Notes under the pieces: generated by a model
Databases searched by the model: none
The model's input: the letters and a program-made list of their open reading frames with translations, nothing else
What the model was told of the DNA's origin: nothing
Part shown: piece after piece, positions 52,295 through 60,129 of the stretch
Layout: every line of letters begins with the position of its first letter
How positions within the stretch are numbered: the first letter of the stretch is position 1
Program-made: the position numbers and the translations under genes
Origin: Helcococcus bovis
Lineage (GTDB): Bacteria > Bacillota > Clostridia > Tissierellales > Peptoniphilaceae
Length of the DNA stretch: 64,000 nt
Assembly (NCBI RefSeq): GCF_046035435.1
Contig: NZ_JBFNFH010000001.1
Strand: one strand, 5' to 3'

Positions 52295-53209
52295 TTAATC
52301 TCCAATTATTCCTCTAAATATATCATTTTTTCTAATATTTTTAAAGTCTTCATCATTTTTTGCATACTCAACTATATCATTATTCAACTCTACAGATTTT
52401 CTTAGATCATTCATAGATTTATCAAATTCATCTAATTTAATATACGAACAAGAACGATTATAATACAAATTCGCTAAATTATCTGCTTCATTTTTTATAC
52501 CCTTACTTAATATTGATACCGACTCCTTATATAATTTTTTTTCTATATATATTGCGGATAAATTCAAATAGTTATTTCCATAATAAATATTTTTACTTAT
52601 TGAGATTCTGTAATTTTCAACTGCTTTTAAATAGTTTTTTATTCTACCATAAACTACACCTTTATTAAAATATGCTCTAAAATATTCTGGATTTATTGAA
52701 ATTGATCTATTTAACGCCTCAAGTGCCAAGTCAAATTCATCAATATTTTCATAAATTGCTCCTATATTGTTGTAAGCAATATAATCATCAGGCACTAATT
52801 CTATAGTTTTTTTATAATACTTTATAGCATCATCATATTTATTTTCAACATCATATAAATTTGCTAAGAAAAACAAAGCTCTATCATACTCTGGATCTAT
52901 TTCAATACACTGTTTATAAAAATGTTCAGCCTTATCATAATCACCAAGTTTTTCGTAACTCATAGCTATTCCATATAAAATCTGTGCATTTGTGTCATTT
53001 AGCTCATACGCCTCATTGAATTTTTGTAATGAATTCTTATAATCATCCAACTCATCATAAATTATAGCTTGAGAATATAAAATATCTAACTTATTATCGC
53101 CCTCAGAGTAATTTAAGGCTCTATCAAATAAAGCCAATGATTTTTTTAAATCACCATTATAATAATATTCTTCTGCAGTTTTTTTTAAGTTTAAGCTTTT
53201 TATTTCCAT
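52295..53209 (-). CDS. Tetratricopeptide repeat protein
   Basis: A 304-aa soluble protein made almost entirely of TPR units (about eight), for example AQILYGIAMSYEKLGDYDKA, RALFFLANLYDVENKYDDAI and AYNNIGAIYENIDEFDLALE. No signal peptide or catalytic domain is present, so it probably acts as a scaffold; the partner is unknown. A GAGG site precedes the ATG. It is the first gene of the TPR-map-membrane protein-HAD run and is divergent from the PAP2 gene. Confidence 0.88.
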   Translation of the reverse strand: MEIKSLNLKKTAEEYYYNGDLKKSLALFDRALNYSEGDNKLDILYSQAIIYDELDDYKNSLQKFNEAYELNDTNAQILYGIAMSYEKLGDYDKAEHFYKQCIEIDPEYDRALFFLANLYDVENKYDDAIKYYKKTIELVPDDYIAYNNIGAIYENIDEFDLALEALNRSISINPEYFRAYFNKGVVYGRIKNYLKAVENYRISISKNIYYGNNYLNLSAIYIEKKLYKESVSILSKGIKNEADNLANLYYNRSCSYIKLDEFDKSMNDLRKSVELNNDIVEYAKNDEDFKNIRKNDIFRGIIGD

Positions 53210-53313
53210 TTTTACCTCTATCTATGTATTATATCAAAAAAAGTTTTTTATATTAAAGTATTTTGATAAAATATTTATTATAGACTTAAAAAAACAACAT
53301 TTAGGAGGACTTT

Positions 53314-54144
53314 TTGAAAAAATCAACAAAAATTTTATTATTTTTTATTTTATTGGGAATTATAGGACTATTAATAGGTTCATTTTATGACTTACAAATT
53401 AACAAATTGTTTTACTCTAGAGGAAATGTTTATCCTGAAACACTTAAATTTTTAGGGGAATTTCCAATGATTATAATAATGACAACATCTTCTCTTATTT
53501 ATTTAAGATATTCTAACTTTAGAGTAAATAAATTAGCTTATATATTAATGTTGCTATTTTTTATTTGTTTTCCAATTGTTTCAGCTTATGGAATACCTAG
53601 ATATTTTAACAGTGAAAAAATTTTACTAAGCATATTAATTTATATATTTTATATTTCGTCATCATTAATATTATTTAAATTTATAAAAGTTGAGGATAAA
53701 ACAAAATTAATTAAATTTGCTCTTTTCGCTGCAATTTCAATTTTTACAATTTTTATAATTTTTGACTTTATGAAAAATATTTGGGGCAGACATAGATTTT
53801 TTGATATGTACCAAAAAGGAAATTTTTCAACATTTACAAATTGGTGGATTTTAAATGGAAAACCAGCAAATGATTTATTCAAATCATTTCCATCAGGACA
53901 CACTAGTGCTGCAGCTTCCAGCCTAGTTTTAATTTATATACCTGAAATTTTTAACATTAATAAAAAATTAAGTAAATTTTTAATTACTTTCCCGATTTTA
54001 TGGGCAGTACTTGTAGGCATTTCCAGAATATTTGACGGAGCTCACTTCCTTACAGATATTTCAATGGGATATATCATTGCTTCATCTGTAATTTATATAT
54101 TATATAAAAAACTATTTGACAAATATTGTTGTCAAATAGTATAA
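53314..54144 (+). CDS. PAP2-family membrane phosphatase
   Basis: Membrane phosphatase of 276 aa, with about six helices. The acid-phosphatase motifs are present in order: K...GRHRFFD (motif 1, near 165), FPSGHTSAAAS (motif 2, near 192) and GISRIFDGAHFLTDI (motif 3, near 237-251). The family dephosphorylates undecaprenyl pyrophosphate, phosphatidate or phosphatidylglycerol phosphate. The start is TTG at 53314 with AGGAGG, which gives a typical basic start before helix 1. Its stop codon lies in the loop of a 17-bp inverted repeat. Confidence 0.9.
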   Translation: MKKSTKILLFFILLGIIGLLIGSFYDLQINKLFYSRGNVYPETLKFLGEFPMIIIMTTSSLIYLRYSNFRVNKLAYILMLLFFICFPIVSAYGIPRYFNSEKILLSILIYIFYISSSLILFKFIKVEDKTKLIKFALFAAISIFTIFIIFDFMKNIWGRHRFFDMYQKGNFSTFTNWWILNGKPANDLFKSFPSGHTSAAASSLVLIYIPEIFNINKKLSKFLITFPILWAVLVGISRIFDGAHFLTDISMGYIIASSVIYILYKKLFDKYCCQIV

Positions 54145-54167
54145 TGTTTTTGACAACAATATTTGTC
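54118..54167. repeat. Perfect 17-bp inverted repeat at the PAP2-XRE junction
   Basis: Arms GACAAATATTGTTGTCA (54118-54134) and its exact complement (54151-54167) are separated by 16 bases that contain the PAP2 stop codon and a TATAAT-like string. Only weak T-richness follows, so an operator or a stable mRNA end is as likely as a terminator. The arms also contain TTGACA/TTGTCA strings usable as -35 boxes for the XRE gene. Confidence 0.7.
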
Positions 54168-54213
54168 ATTATTTTCGACCGAAATAATAAATAATTTTTA
54201 GAAAGGAATTACT

Positions 54214-54435
54214 ATGCCATTGTTTAATAAATTAAAAGAATACCGTTCAAAAATTGGTATTAATCAAACAGAAATGGGCAAATTATGTGGAGTCTCTAGA
54301 CAAACAATTAGTCTAATAGAACGTGGTGATTATTCCCCATCCGTTTCTTTAGCATTAAAAATTTCAAAAATATGTAATGCCACAGTAGAAGATCTTTTTA
54401 TTTATGAGGAGGAAAATAATGAAAATCAAAAATAA
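54214..54435 (+). CDS. Small XRE-family transcriptional regulator
   Basis: A 73-aa Cro/CI-type helix-turn-helix protein with almost nothing outside the DNA-binding domain: NQTEMGKLCGVSRQTISLIE is the helix-turn-helix, followed by NATVEDLFIYEEE. It belongs to the YozG-like group usually paired with a small multi-helix membrane protein. AGAAAGGA precedes the ATG. Its 3' end overlaps the downstream gene by 17 bases. It probably represses its own two-gene operon. Confidence 0.93.
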   Translation: MPLFNKLKEYRSKIGINQTEMGKLCGVSRQTISLIERGDYSPSVSLALKISKICNATVEDLFIYEEENNENQK

Positions 54436-55219
54436 AATACTAAAATTTATATTAATTTTCTTAATATCACTTTTAATTGGATTTTTAATAGGTTTTTCAA
54501 TCGGTTATATAATCTACAGCTTAAAAATTAAATCAGAAATATTTATAAAATTTTCAAATTTAATGAATAAAATACCTAAAACAATTAAATCTTATGGATT
54601 TTATATTATTAGCATACTATTATCAATAGAGTTATTTTTAGGTGAACTATTTATATACAAAATGAAAATTTTAGGTAATGAAATAATAAAAGGAATTGAA
54701 GACGATAATGAAGCAGATATAAAAGAACTAAAACTTAGTAGATATGGTGCTATCTCAACAAGTATCATTTCTATTGTTTCAGTACTTATAATATTAATTT
54801 ATGCAATGTCTTATACAAATATTAATATAAAAACTATTAATTTAAGTGTATGGTTTTTATTATCTATAATATTTGTTATTTCATCATTTTACGAAGCTAT
54901 TTATTTGATGAGATTTGTTAATCTTGTAATAAAAGTTTATCCCGACAGATACGGATATCCTTCATCATTAAAATTTACAGAGCAATGGGTTGAATCTTGT
55001 GATGAATCAGAAAAAGCAATAATATATAGAGCTACATTTAAATCATATACTTTTATACAAAAATTGATTGCATTTTTATTAATAACTTTATTAATAACAC
55101 ATATAATATTTAATACCGGTATATTACCAATAATTATATGCGGAATAATTAGTATATGTGCAAATTTAACATATCAAATTGAAGCATACAAATTATCAAA
55201 AAAGGGTAAAATTCAGTAA
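54419..55219 (+). CDS. DUF3169-like membrane protein
   Basis: A 266-aa membrane protein with about six helices (residues 7-35, 60-80, 115-140, 155-175, 215-235, 238-258) and a conserved-looking soluble part with EQWVESCDESEKAIIYRATF. The pairing with a small XRE regulator and the overall layout suggest the DUF3169 family, whose role is unknown. The start is ATG 54419 behind GAGGAGG; an ATG five codons upstream would place the ribosome site inside the gene. It overlaps the regulator gene. Confidence 0.75.
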   Translation: MKIKNKILKFILIFLISLLIGFLIGFSIGYIIYSLKIKSEIFIKFSNLMNKIPKTIKSYGFYIISILLSIELFLGELFIYKMKILGNEIIKGIEDDNEADIKELKLSRYGAISTSIISIVSVLIILIYAMSYTNINIKTINLSVWFLLSIIFVISSFYEAIYLMRFVNLVIKVYPDRYGYPSSLKFTEQWVESCDESEKAIIYRATFKSYTFIQKLIAFLLITLLITHIIFNTGILPIIICGIISICANLTYQIEAYKLSKKGKIQ

Positions 55220-55269
55220 AGTGTTTATATCAAACAAACTTAAAAATATTTAAATAATTTAATAAAACA

Positions 55270-55311
55270 CGTCAAAAATCCCTAGATTTCAATATCTAGG
55301 GATTTTTGACG
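55270..55311. terminator. Bidirectional terminator carrying a dispersed hairpin repeat
   Basis: A perfect 18-bp stem (CGTCAAAAATCCCTAGAT and complement) sits between the convergent DUF3169-like and bcp genes, with T-rich sequence on both strands. Its 33-base core (55275-55307) recurs at 59294-59326 with two differences. Confidence 0.88.
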
Positions 55312-55359
55312 AAAACTTATGCTCCTACAGACAAATTCATATGATTAATTTGATTTTCT

Positions 55360-55419
55360 CATTTTAGAAAATTTCCCAGCATTTTATAAACTATTTCATC
55401 ATTCTAGAAACTATTTCCT
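55360..55419. repeat. Three tandem 20-bp repeats
   Basis: Three imperfect 20-base units begin at 55360, 55380 and 55400, with consensus CATTYTAKAAACTATTTCMT, and a fourth CAT follows. They lie in the gap after the terminator and before the bcp stop codon. No gene is present. The role is unknown. Confidence 0.65.
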
Positions 55420-55447
55420 CATAAAAAACATTACAAAAATAATTTTT

Positions 55448-55906
55448 TTACTTCTTCAAATAATCCAAAATTTCAAATGGATTATCTTTTGCTTTTACTT
55501 TTCTAAAAATTTCTTTTATTTTACCTTCTTCATCTATAATAAAAGTATCTCTAGATGTTCCAAATACTATTTTTCCAAACATATTCTTTTCAGCTAATGT
55601 ACCATATAATTCATGCACTTCTTTTTCTGGGTCAGATAATAAATCAAAATTTAAGCCATATTTTTCAATAAAATTTGTATGTGATGAAATCTTATCCTTA
55701 CTTATACCTAAAAGTTTTACATTCATTTTTTCTAATTCTTCGTTTATATCTCTAAAACCACAAGCTTGACTTGTACATCCCGGTGTATTATTTTTCGGAT
55801 AAAAATAGAGAACAACTATTTGACCTCTAAAATCAGATAAATTTACTATTTTCCCCTCTTGATTTTCAAGACTAAATTCCGGTGCTTTATCTCCAATTTT
55901 TAACAT
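55448..55906 (-). CDS. bcp: Peroxiredoxin of the Bcp/PrxQ family
   Basis: Thiol peroxidase that reduces hydroperoxides with thioredoxin-type electrons; cytosolic; 152 aa. The peroxidatic Cys is in NTPGCTSQACGF, with the resolving Cys five residues later (the C-x4-C PrxQ form). LYFYPKN and the Arg in GTSRDTFIID complete the active site. An AGGAGG-type site precedes the ATG. It ends a run with the Cof-type phosphatase (10-base gap) and dacA. Confidence 0.94.
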   Translation of the reverse strand: MLKIGDKAPEFSLENQEGKIVNLSDFRGQIVVLYFYPKNNTPGCTSQACGFRDINEELEKMNVKLLGISKDKISSHTNFIEKYGLNFDLLSDPEKEVHELYGTLAEKNMFGKIVFGTSRDTFIIDEEGKIKEIFRKVKAKDNPFEILDYLKK

Positions 55907-55916
55907 ATATTCCTCC

Positions 55917-56741
55917 TTAAATTAAATTATAATGCTTCATAGCATTGTATATTCCATTATCATGAATATCATCTGTAATGAAATCAGCTATTTTCTTTAC
56001 AGGTTCAGAAGCATTTCCTACAGCAATCCCTATATTTGCTCCTCTTATCATTTCATAATCATTTAAACTATCTCCAAATGCAAAGGTTTCATTCATACTT
56101 GCATTTAAATAATTCATTACTTTTTCTATACCGGTTAACTTACTTATTCCTTTACTAATTAACTCAGCATATATATCATACTTCAATAAATAAAAATCTT
56201 TATCAATAAATTGTTCTAATTCAAAATAGCTTTCCGGACCATTTCCATATAATGTCATTTTGCTGATAGGTGTTCTATTACTAAAATATTCATCTATTGT
56301 AAATAATTCCGGTATCCTGTAATCATAAGCTGAATGTTCATATTTAGTTTTATCTTTTATTGCTTTTCTCTTCAAATTTCTTTCATCATAAATATATCTA
56401 GCATCTTTATGTGAATATGTTTTTTCAACTCCTTCAAGCATAAATGGTATATCCATTTTGTCCAATTGATAAATAATATTATCTATTAAATGCTCCGGCA
56501 TAATTTTATTGAAAATTACTTCATTTCCAACTTTTACATATCCACCAGCTGCAGCTATTACTCCATCAAAATTAAATGTATAAATTAATTCTGGTATTTC
56601 GCTATATGATCTACCTGTACATATAAATATCTTATGACCATTATCTTTAGCCATTTTTAATGCATCAATTGTAGATTTTGATATTCCTTCTGTATGGCTT
56701 AATAATGTGCCGTCTATATCAAAAAATAAATATTTCATCAT
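55917..56741 (-). CDS. Cof-type HAD hydrolase
   Basis: Sugar-phosphate phosphatase of HAD subfamily IIB, 274 aa. Motif I LFFDIDGTLL, motif II IFICTGRSYSEI, motif III with Lys (ISKGISKLTGIEKVM) and motif IV FGDSLNDYEMI, with the large C2b cap between motifs II and III. The family acts on phosphorylated sugars, FMN or PLP; the substrate is unknown. Two adjacent ATGs (MMKYL) share an AAGGAG site. It is 7 bases downstream of dacA. Confidence 0.9.
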   Translation of the reverse strand: MMKYLFFDIDGTLLSHTEGISKSTIDALKMAKDNGHKIFICTGRSYSEIPELIYTFNFDGVIAAAGGYVKVGNEVIFNKIMPEHLIDNIIYQLDKMDIPFMLEGVEKTYSHKDARYIYDERNLKRKAIKDKTKYEHSAYDYRIPELFTIDEYFSNRTPISKMTLYGNGPESYFELEQFIDKDFYLLKYDIYAELISKGISKLTGIEKVMNYLNASMNETFAFGDSLNDYEMIRGANIGIAVGNASEPVKKIADFITDDIHDNGIYNAMKHYNLI

Positions 56742-56748
56742 TGACTCC

Positions 56749-57948
56749 TTAAGTAAATTGCATTAAATCATCAAAAAATGTCTTTAATGTGTTTATAATG
56801 TTTGATATAAAACTCTCTCTTGTCTTATATCCCTTATTTATTAAATTAATCTTTTTAATTTCTTTTCCATCTTCAAAAAGCATCATTTCACCTATAATCT
56901 GCCCATCCTCAATCGGAGCAAAGATATTCTCTTTTAATGTATATTGTGCATCAATTACTGTTCCGACATGTACAAGCTTATCAAAATTTTCCTGAGGATA
57001 TGCTGAAATATATTTATTTACGGAGTTTGACACATAAATATCAGCAATGGATTTTTCTTTATTTATTTCATCACTTAAATAAAAATTATTTAATGTAAAA
57101 TCAATCAACTCATCTGTAGTTACAGCTCTCATTTCTTCTGTATCCGCTCCCATAACTATAGTGAAAATTTTAGTATTTAATTTTTTTTCATTTTTTGATA
57201 AATCAAATATCCCAGTAAAGCAATATCCAGCTTCTTCTGTATATCCAGTCTTTAATCCCAACAAACCTGACTGTTTATCTCTTAATGGCAGTGTGGACTT
57301 TCTAGAATATTTTCTTTCAGGAACGTCTAAAACACCTGTTTTCCCATATTCTTCAATTTCTGGATATTTTTCATAAATATATTTGGTTAGTTTTAATAAA
57401 TCCTCTGCAGACATTTTATTAAATAATTTTTTCTTATCTTTTTCAATAGTTATCCCTGTAGGATTTATAAAACTAGAATTTTTTAACCCTAATTCCTTTG
57501 ATTTATCATTCATTAATTTTGTAAACTTATCTTCGCTTCCTGATAAATGAATAGCTAATGCTGCAGTTGCATCATTTCCTGATACAATCATTGAAGCTTT
57601 TAATAAATTCTCAACAGAGACTTTTTCTCCTTTAACTAAATCAAATGATGAATATCCCGGCATATTATATTTTGCAGAATCTTCCGTTACGGTAACTATA
57701 TCATTTATTTTAATTTTCCCTTCTTTTATAGCATCTTTAATTACAAGCAATGTCATAATTTTAGACATAGATGCTATAGGCATAGGTTTATCGATGTTTT
57801 TCTTAAATAATATTTTTCCTGTTTTAGCTTCTGCAACCAACATAGACTCAATTTTATTTTCATATGTGAAATTAGCCGCATACGAAAAAGGTATGAATGT
57901 AAATAAAATTACAAATGTTAATAATAAGCTTAAAATTTTCTTTTTCAT
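56749..57948 (-). CDS. dacA: D-alanyl-D-alanine carboxypeptidase (PBP5-like)
   Basis: Low-molecular-weight penicillin-binding protein that trims the terminal D-Ala of peptidoglycan stem peptides outside the membrane; 399 aa. A signal peptide (residues 1-25, IPFSYAA) precedes the transpeptidase fold with SxxK (ASMSKIM, Ser about 60), SxN (VSGNDAT) and KTG (GLKTGYTEEAGYC). A PBP5 C-terminal domain follows, and an amphipathic tail near 380-399 (NIINTLKTFFDDLMQF) probably anchors it. Its ATG overlaps the stop of the ANT(6)-like gene by four bases (ATGA). Confidence 0.95.
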   Translation of the reverse strand: MKKKILSLLLTFVILFTFIPFSYAANFTYENKIESMLVAEAKTGKILFKKNIDKPMPIASMSKIMTLLVIKDAIKEGKIKINDIVTVTEDSAKYNMPGYSSFDLVKGEKVSVENLLKASMIVSGNDATAALAIHLSGSEDKFTKLMNDKSKELGLKNSSFINPTGITIEKDKKKLFNKMSAEDLLKLTKYIYEKYPEIEEYGKTGVLDVPERKYSRKSTLPLRDKQSGLLGLKTGYTEEAGYCFTGIFDLSKNEKKLNTKIFTIVMGADTEEMRAVTTDELIDFTLNNFYLSDEINKEKSIADIYVSNSVNKYISAYPQENFDKLVHVGTVIDAQYTLKENIFAPIEDGQIIGEMMLFEDGKEIKKINLINKGYKTRESFISNIINTLKTFFDDLMQFT

Positions 57949-58751
57949 TCTTCTTCCTTATAAATTTCTCTTAAGATATTCAATATACGCACATCTTCTC
58001 TTTTAGGATATGTATATTTTAATTTTTCTGATATATACAAACCAATTGTTCTATAAAGTTGTGCAGCTTTGAAAATTATAGTCCATATATCATTTCTAGC
58101 ACTTTCAGAAACAATATATTCAAATTCATTAAACTCATCTTCCTCTAAATAGTCTCTAAGTCTATTTGCATATTGGTCAACTATCACATGATTATTATAT
58201 TTCAATGAAATATAACAGTTTAACATGTATATTAAATTATCAATTAGATCATTTTTTAGCAAACTAGCTTTAATATAGTTTTTATTTTTGTAATTTATAG
58301 CTATCTCTGATAAATTAAATAAAAAGTCTATAATTTCTTCTATAAATTCATCCTCTTTTGGTAAAATCCAATTGCTATTTACCTCTTCTTTTGATAAATC
58401 TTTAAGTATTCTGTCCTTATCAAATATTATTACGTTTTTTTCATTATTTGAAATATAACTAAAAATAGCTTCATTATTTATAAAAAATAGTTCTACTATA
58501 TTTTTTGTATTATCAATATATTTATAAGAAATTATCTCATTTTCATCTAAAAAATAATTATTTAATTTACTTATTAATATTTCCCCATCCTGTATAAATG
58601 ACTTAATATACAAATCTATATTTTCAAAATTATTAATTCCCAATACAAATCTACTAAAGACTTCATCTTTTTTATTAATATCTACTAAACTTCTGACATT
58701 TTCAAATTCATACAATTTATTCTTAAATTTTGATATATTAATCTTACTCAT
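57945..58751 (-). CDS. ANT(6)-like nucleotidyltransferase relative lacking the catalytic motif
   Basis: A 268-aa protein. Its C-terminal two thirds follow aminoglycoside 6-adenylyltransferases (AadK/ANT(6) family): IVELFFINNEAI, FDKDRILKDL, NSNWILPKEDEFIEEIIDFL with a long helical region, and KAAQLYRTIGLYISEKLKYT then YPKREDV near the end. The N-terminal GSR...D-D nucleotidyltransferase motif is not there (NVRSLVDINKKDEVFSRFV stands in its place), so drug modification is unlikely. The ATG has AAAGGAG and the stop overlaps dacA. The assignment rests on pattern only. Confidence 0.55.
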   Translation of the reverse strand: MSKINISKFKNKLYEFENVRSLVDINKKDEVFSRFVLGINNFENIDLYIKSFIQDGEILISKLNNYFLDENEIISYKYIDNTKNIVELFFINNEAIFSYISNNEKNVIIFDKDRILKDLSKEEVNSNWILPKEDEFIEEIIDFLFNLSEIAINYKNKNYIKASLLKNDLIDNLIYMLNCYISLKYNNHVIVDQYANRLRDYLEEDEFNEFEYIVSESARNDIWTIIFKAAQLYRTIGLYISEKLKYTYPKREDVRILNILREIYKEEE

Positions 58752-58807
58752 ATAAGTAACTCCTTTATCATATTTTATAATAACAAATTATCTTATTCAA
58801 CTTTATA

Positions 58808-58836
58808 TTGACAATATTTATTTATATAAATATAAT
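58808..58836 (+). promoter_or_regulatory. Consensus promoter of mscL
   Basis: TTGACA (58808-58813), a 17-bp spacer and TATAAT (58831-58836) form a perfect sigma-A promoter, 33 bases before the mscL ATG. The ribosome site is TGGAGA. Confidence 0.88.
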
Positions 58837-58869
58837 AAATTTGTAAATAATATAGAATGGAGAAAATTT

Positions 58870-59235
58870 ATGTTAAAAGAATTTAGAGATTTTATAAATA
58901 AAGGAAATGTTTTAGGATTAGGGGTAGCTGTAGTTATGGCTAGTGCTTTTGGAGCAGTAGTTAAAGCTTTAGTTGAAAATTTAATCATGCCTTTAGTTGG
59001 TGCTTTAACAGCTGGTATTGACTTCTCAACATTGCAAGTTACTATCGCTGGCGTTACATTTATGATCGGTAATTTTATTAATGCAGTTATTACATTCTTT
59101 ATAGTATCATTTGTGATGTTTGTAATAGTTAAAGCTTATAACAAAACTCAAAAACCTAAAGAAGAAGCTCCAGCAGCTCCTTCAAAAGAAGAAATTTTAT
59201 TAACTGAAATTAGAGATTTATTAAAAAACAAATAA
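58870..59235 (+). CDS. mscL: Large-conductance mechanosensitive channel MscL
   Basis: Pentameric emergency channel that opens under membrane tension; 121 aa, slightly short but normal. The amphipathic N-terminus (LKEFRDFINKGNVLGLGVAV) leads into helix 1 with the pore-lining AVVMASAFGAVVKALVENLI, an external loop, helix 2 (about 65-90, NFINAVITFFIVSFVMFVIV) and a C-terminal bundle helix ending in SKEEILLTEIRDLLKN. It is transcribed alone from a consensus promoter, divergent from the ANT(6)-like gene. Confidence 0.97.
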   Translation: MLKEFRDFINKGNVLGLGVAVVMASAFGAVVKALVENLIMPLVGALTAGIDFSTLQVTIAGVTFMIGNFINAVITFFIVSFVMFVIVKAYNKTQKPKEEAPAAPSKEEILLTEIRDLLKNK

Positions 59236-59247
59236 TCTTTATAAAAA

Positions 59248-59274
59248 AAAAGACTATTTCAAAAGATAGTTTTT
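59248..59274 (+). terminator. Terminator after mscL
   Basis: Arms AAAGACTATTT and AGATAGTTTTT with a short loop (one or two mismatches), followed by T-rich sequence, 13 bases after the mscL stop. Confidence 0.75.
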
Positions 59275-59293
59275 AAATTGTAAAATTATCATA

Positions 59294-59326
59294 AAAATTC
59301 CTAGATTTGAATATCTAGGGATTTTT
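59294..59326. repeat. Second copy of the dispersed hairpin repeat
   Basis: Thirty-one of 33 bases match 55275-55307. The stem TCCTAGAT/ATCTAGGGA keeps pairing (one G-T) and runs into seven T on the plus strand. Like the first copy it lies between convergent genes (mscL and rnhA). Confidence 0.8.
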
Positions 59327-59444
59327 TTATTTATAAATGTCCATCCTACTTCTAAAAATAAAAAGTTTAAAAGTATTAATTGAAAAAATTTTTAACCATT
59401 CTGTCCATAAAAAACTTAAAAAATTTTTACAATAGTTTTTTCTT

Positions 59445-59527
59445 GATAAAATAAAATTCCCATGTAGCCACCTCGGCAGTTCCTTAAGGAGCGAGGACTC
59501 GTGGCATCAATGGAAATTTTATTTTAT
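59445..59527. other. Long structured intergenic element after rnhA
   Basis: An 83-base fold: base stem GATAAAATAAAATT with AATTTTATTTTAT, then CCAT/ATGG, GCCAC/GTGGC, CTCG/CGAG, and a top hairpin TTCC-TTAA-GGAG, with asymmetric single-stranded GTA, GCAG, GACTC and ATCA segments. Its G+C-rich centre stands out in an AT-rich gap. It overlaps the rnhA stop codon by four bases. It could be an elaborate terminator, a small mobile repeat or a structured RNA; no known riboswitch matches by eye. Confidence 0.55.
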
Positions 59528-60129
59528 TTTATTCCTACCGCATCTTTCGCCAATCTATCTGCTATATCGTTGTATTTATTATCTGAATGAGCCTTAACTT
59601 TTATAAACTCTATATCTATTAAAGAAGATTTTTCATCTATAAATTTTTTATAATCTTTCGTAAGCTGAATATTAGTTTTCCACTCTCCTAAAGCCCAAGC
59701 TTTTATCCCCATATAATCAAAATGTATATATATCTTCGATTTTTCTAGCTCTATGGCCTTTTGAATTGCAGACATTGATCCAAAAACTTCTCCAGCTACA
59801 TTTCTTTGATTTTTTAATTCATCATCAAAAATTCCTTCATTAAAAGTAATTTCTTGGTCTCTATCTATCAAAATAACGCCATATCCAAACTGACCAGTAT
59901 TTATATTATAAGATCCGTCTACATATGCAATTATTTCATTATCATCTATAGAATCTTTGGAAATCTCTTTCTTTTCAATGTTTCCTACAAAATTTTCAGC
60001 TTCTTCTTTTGTAAAGAAGCTTTTATATATAGCACCCTTAAATCCTATTACTTGTTTTGAACATTCATCCCAGGTAGAAAAAACTCCAATTTTTCTACCA
60101 ACTCTTACAGCGTAATATTTCTTACTCAT
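59524..60129 (-). CDS. rnhA: Ribonuclease HI with N-terminal hybrid-binding domain
   Basis: Cleaves RNA in RNA-DNA hybrids; 201 aa. Residues 1-48 are the RNase H1 hybrid-binding (viroplasmin-like) domain (KKYYAVRVGRKIGVFSTWDE, IYKSFFTKEEAENFV). The catalytic domain has Asp (IAYVDGSYN), Glu (NVAGEVFGSMSA), Asp (IHFDYMGI) and Asp (KYNDIADRLAK), with the basic SDNKY near the end. This two-domain form is common in Firmicutes. Its ATG overlaps the pgpA stop by eight bases. It is the last gene of its operon. Confidence 0.95.
   Translation of the reverse strand: MSKKYYAVRVGRKIGVFSTWDECSKQVIGFKGAIYKSFFTKEEAENFVGNIEKKEISKDSIDDNEIIAYVDGSYNINTGQFGYGVILIDRDQEITFNEGIFDDELKNQRNVAGEVFGSMSAIQKAIELEKSKIYIHFDYMGIKAWALGEWKTNIQLTKDYKKFIDEKSSLIDIEFIKVKAHSDNKYNDIADRLAKDAVGIK

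Noticed and set aside
53649..53903. An 84-residue minus-strand frame inside the PAP2 gene
   Set aside because: It is antisense to conserved PAP2 motifs and is explained by the composition of that gene.
55360..55419. A small peptide gene in the tandem-repeat gap
   Set aside because: Frames are broken by stop codons within each unit and no ribosome site fits.
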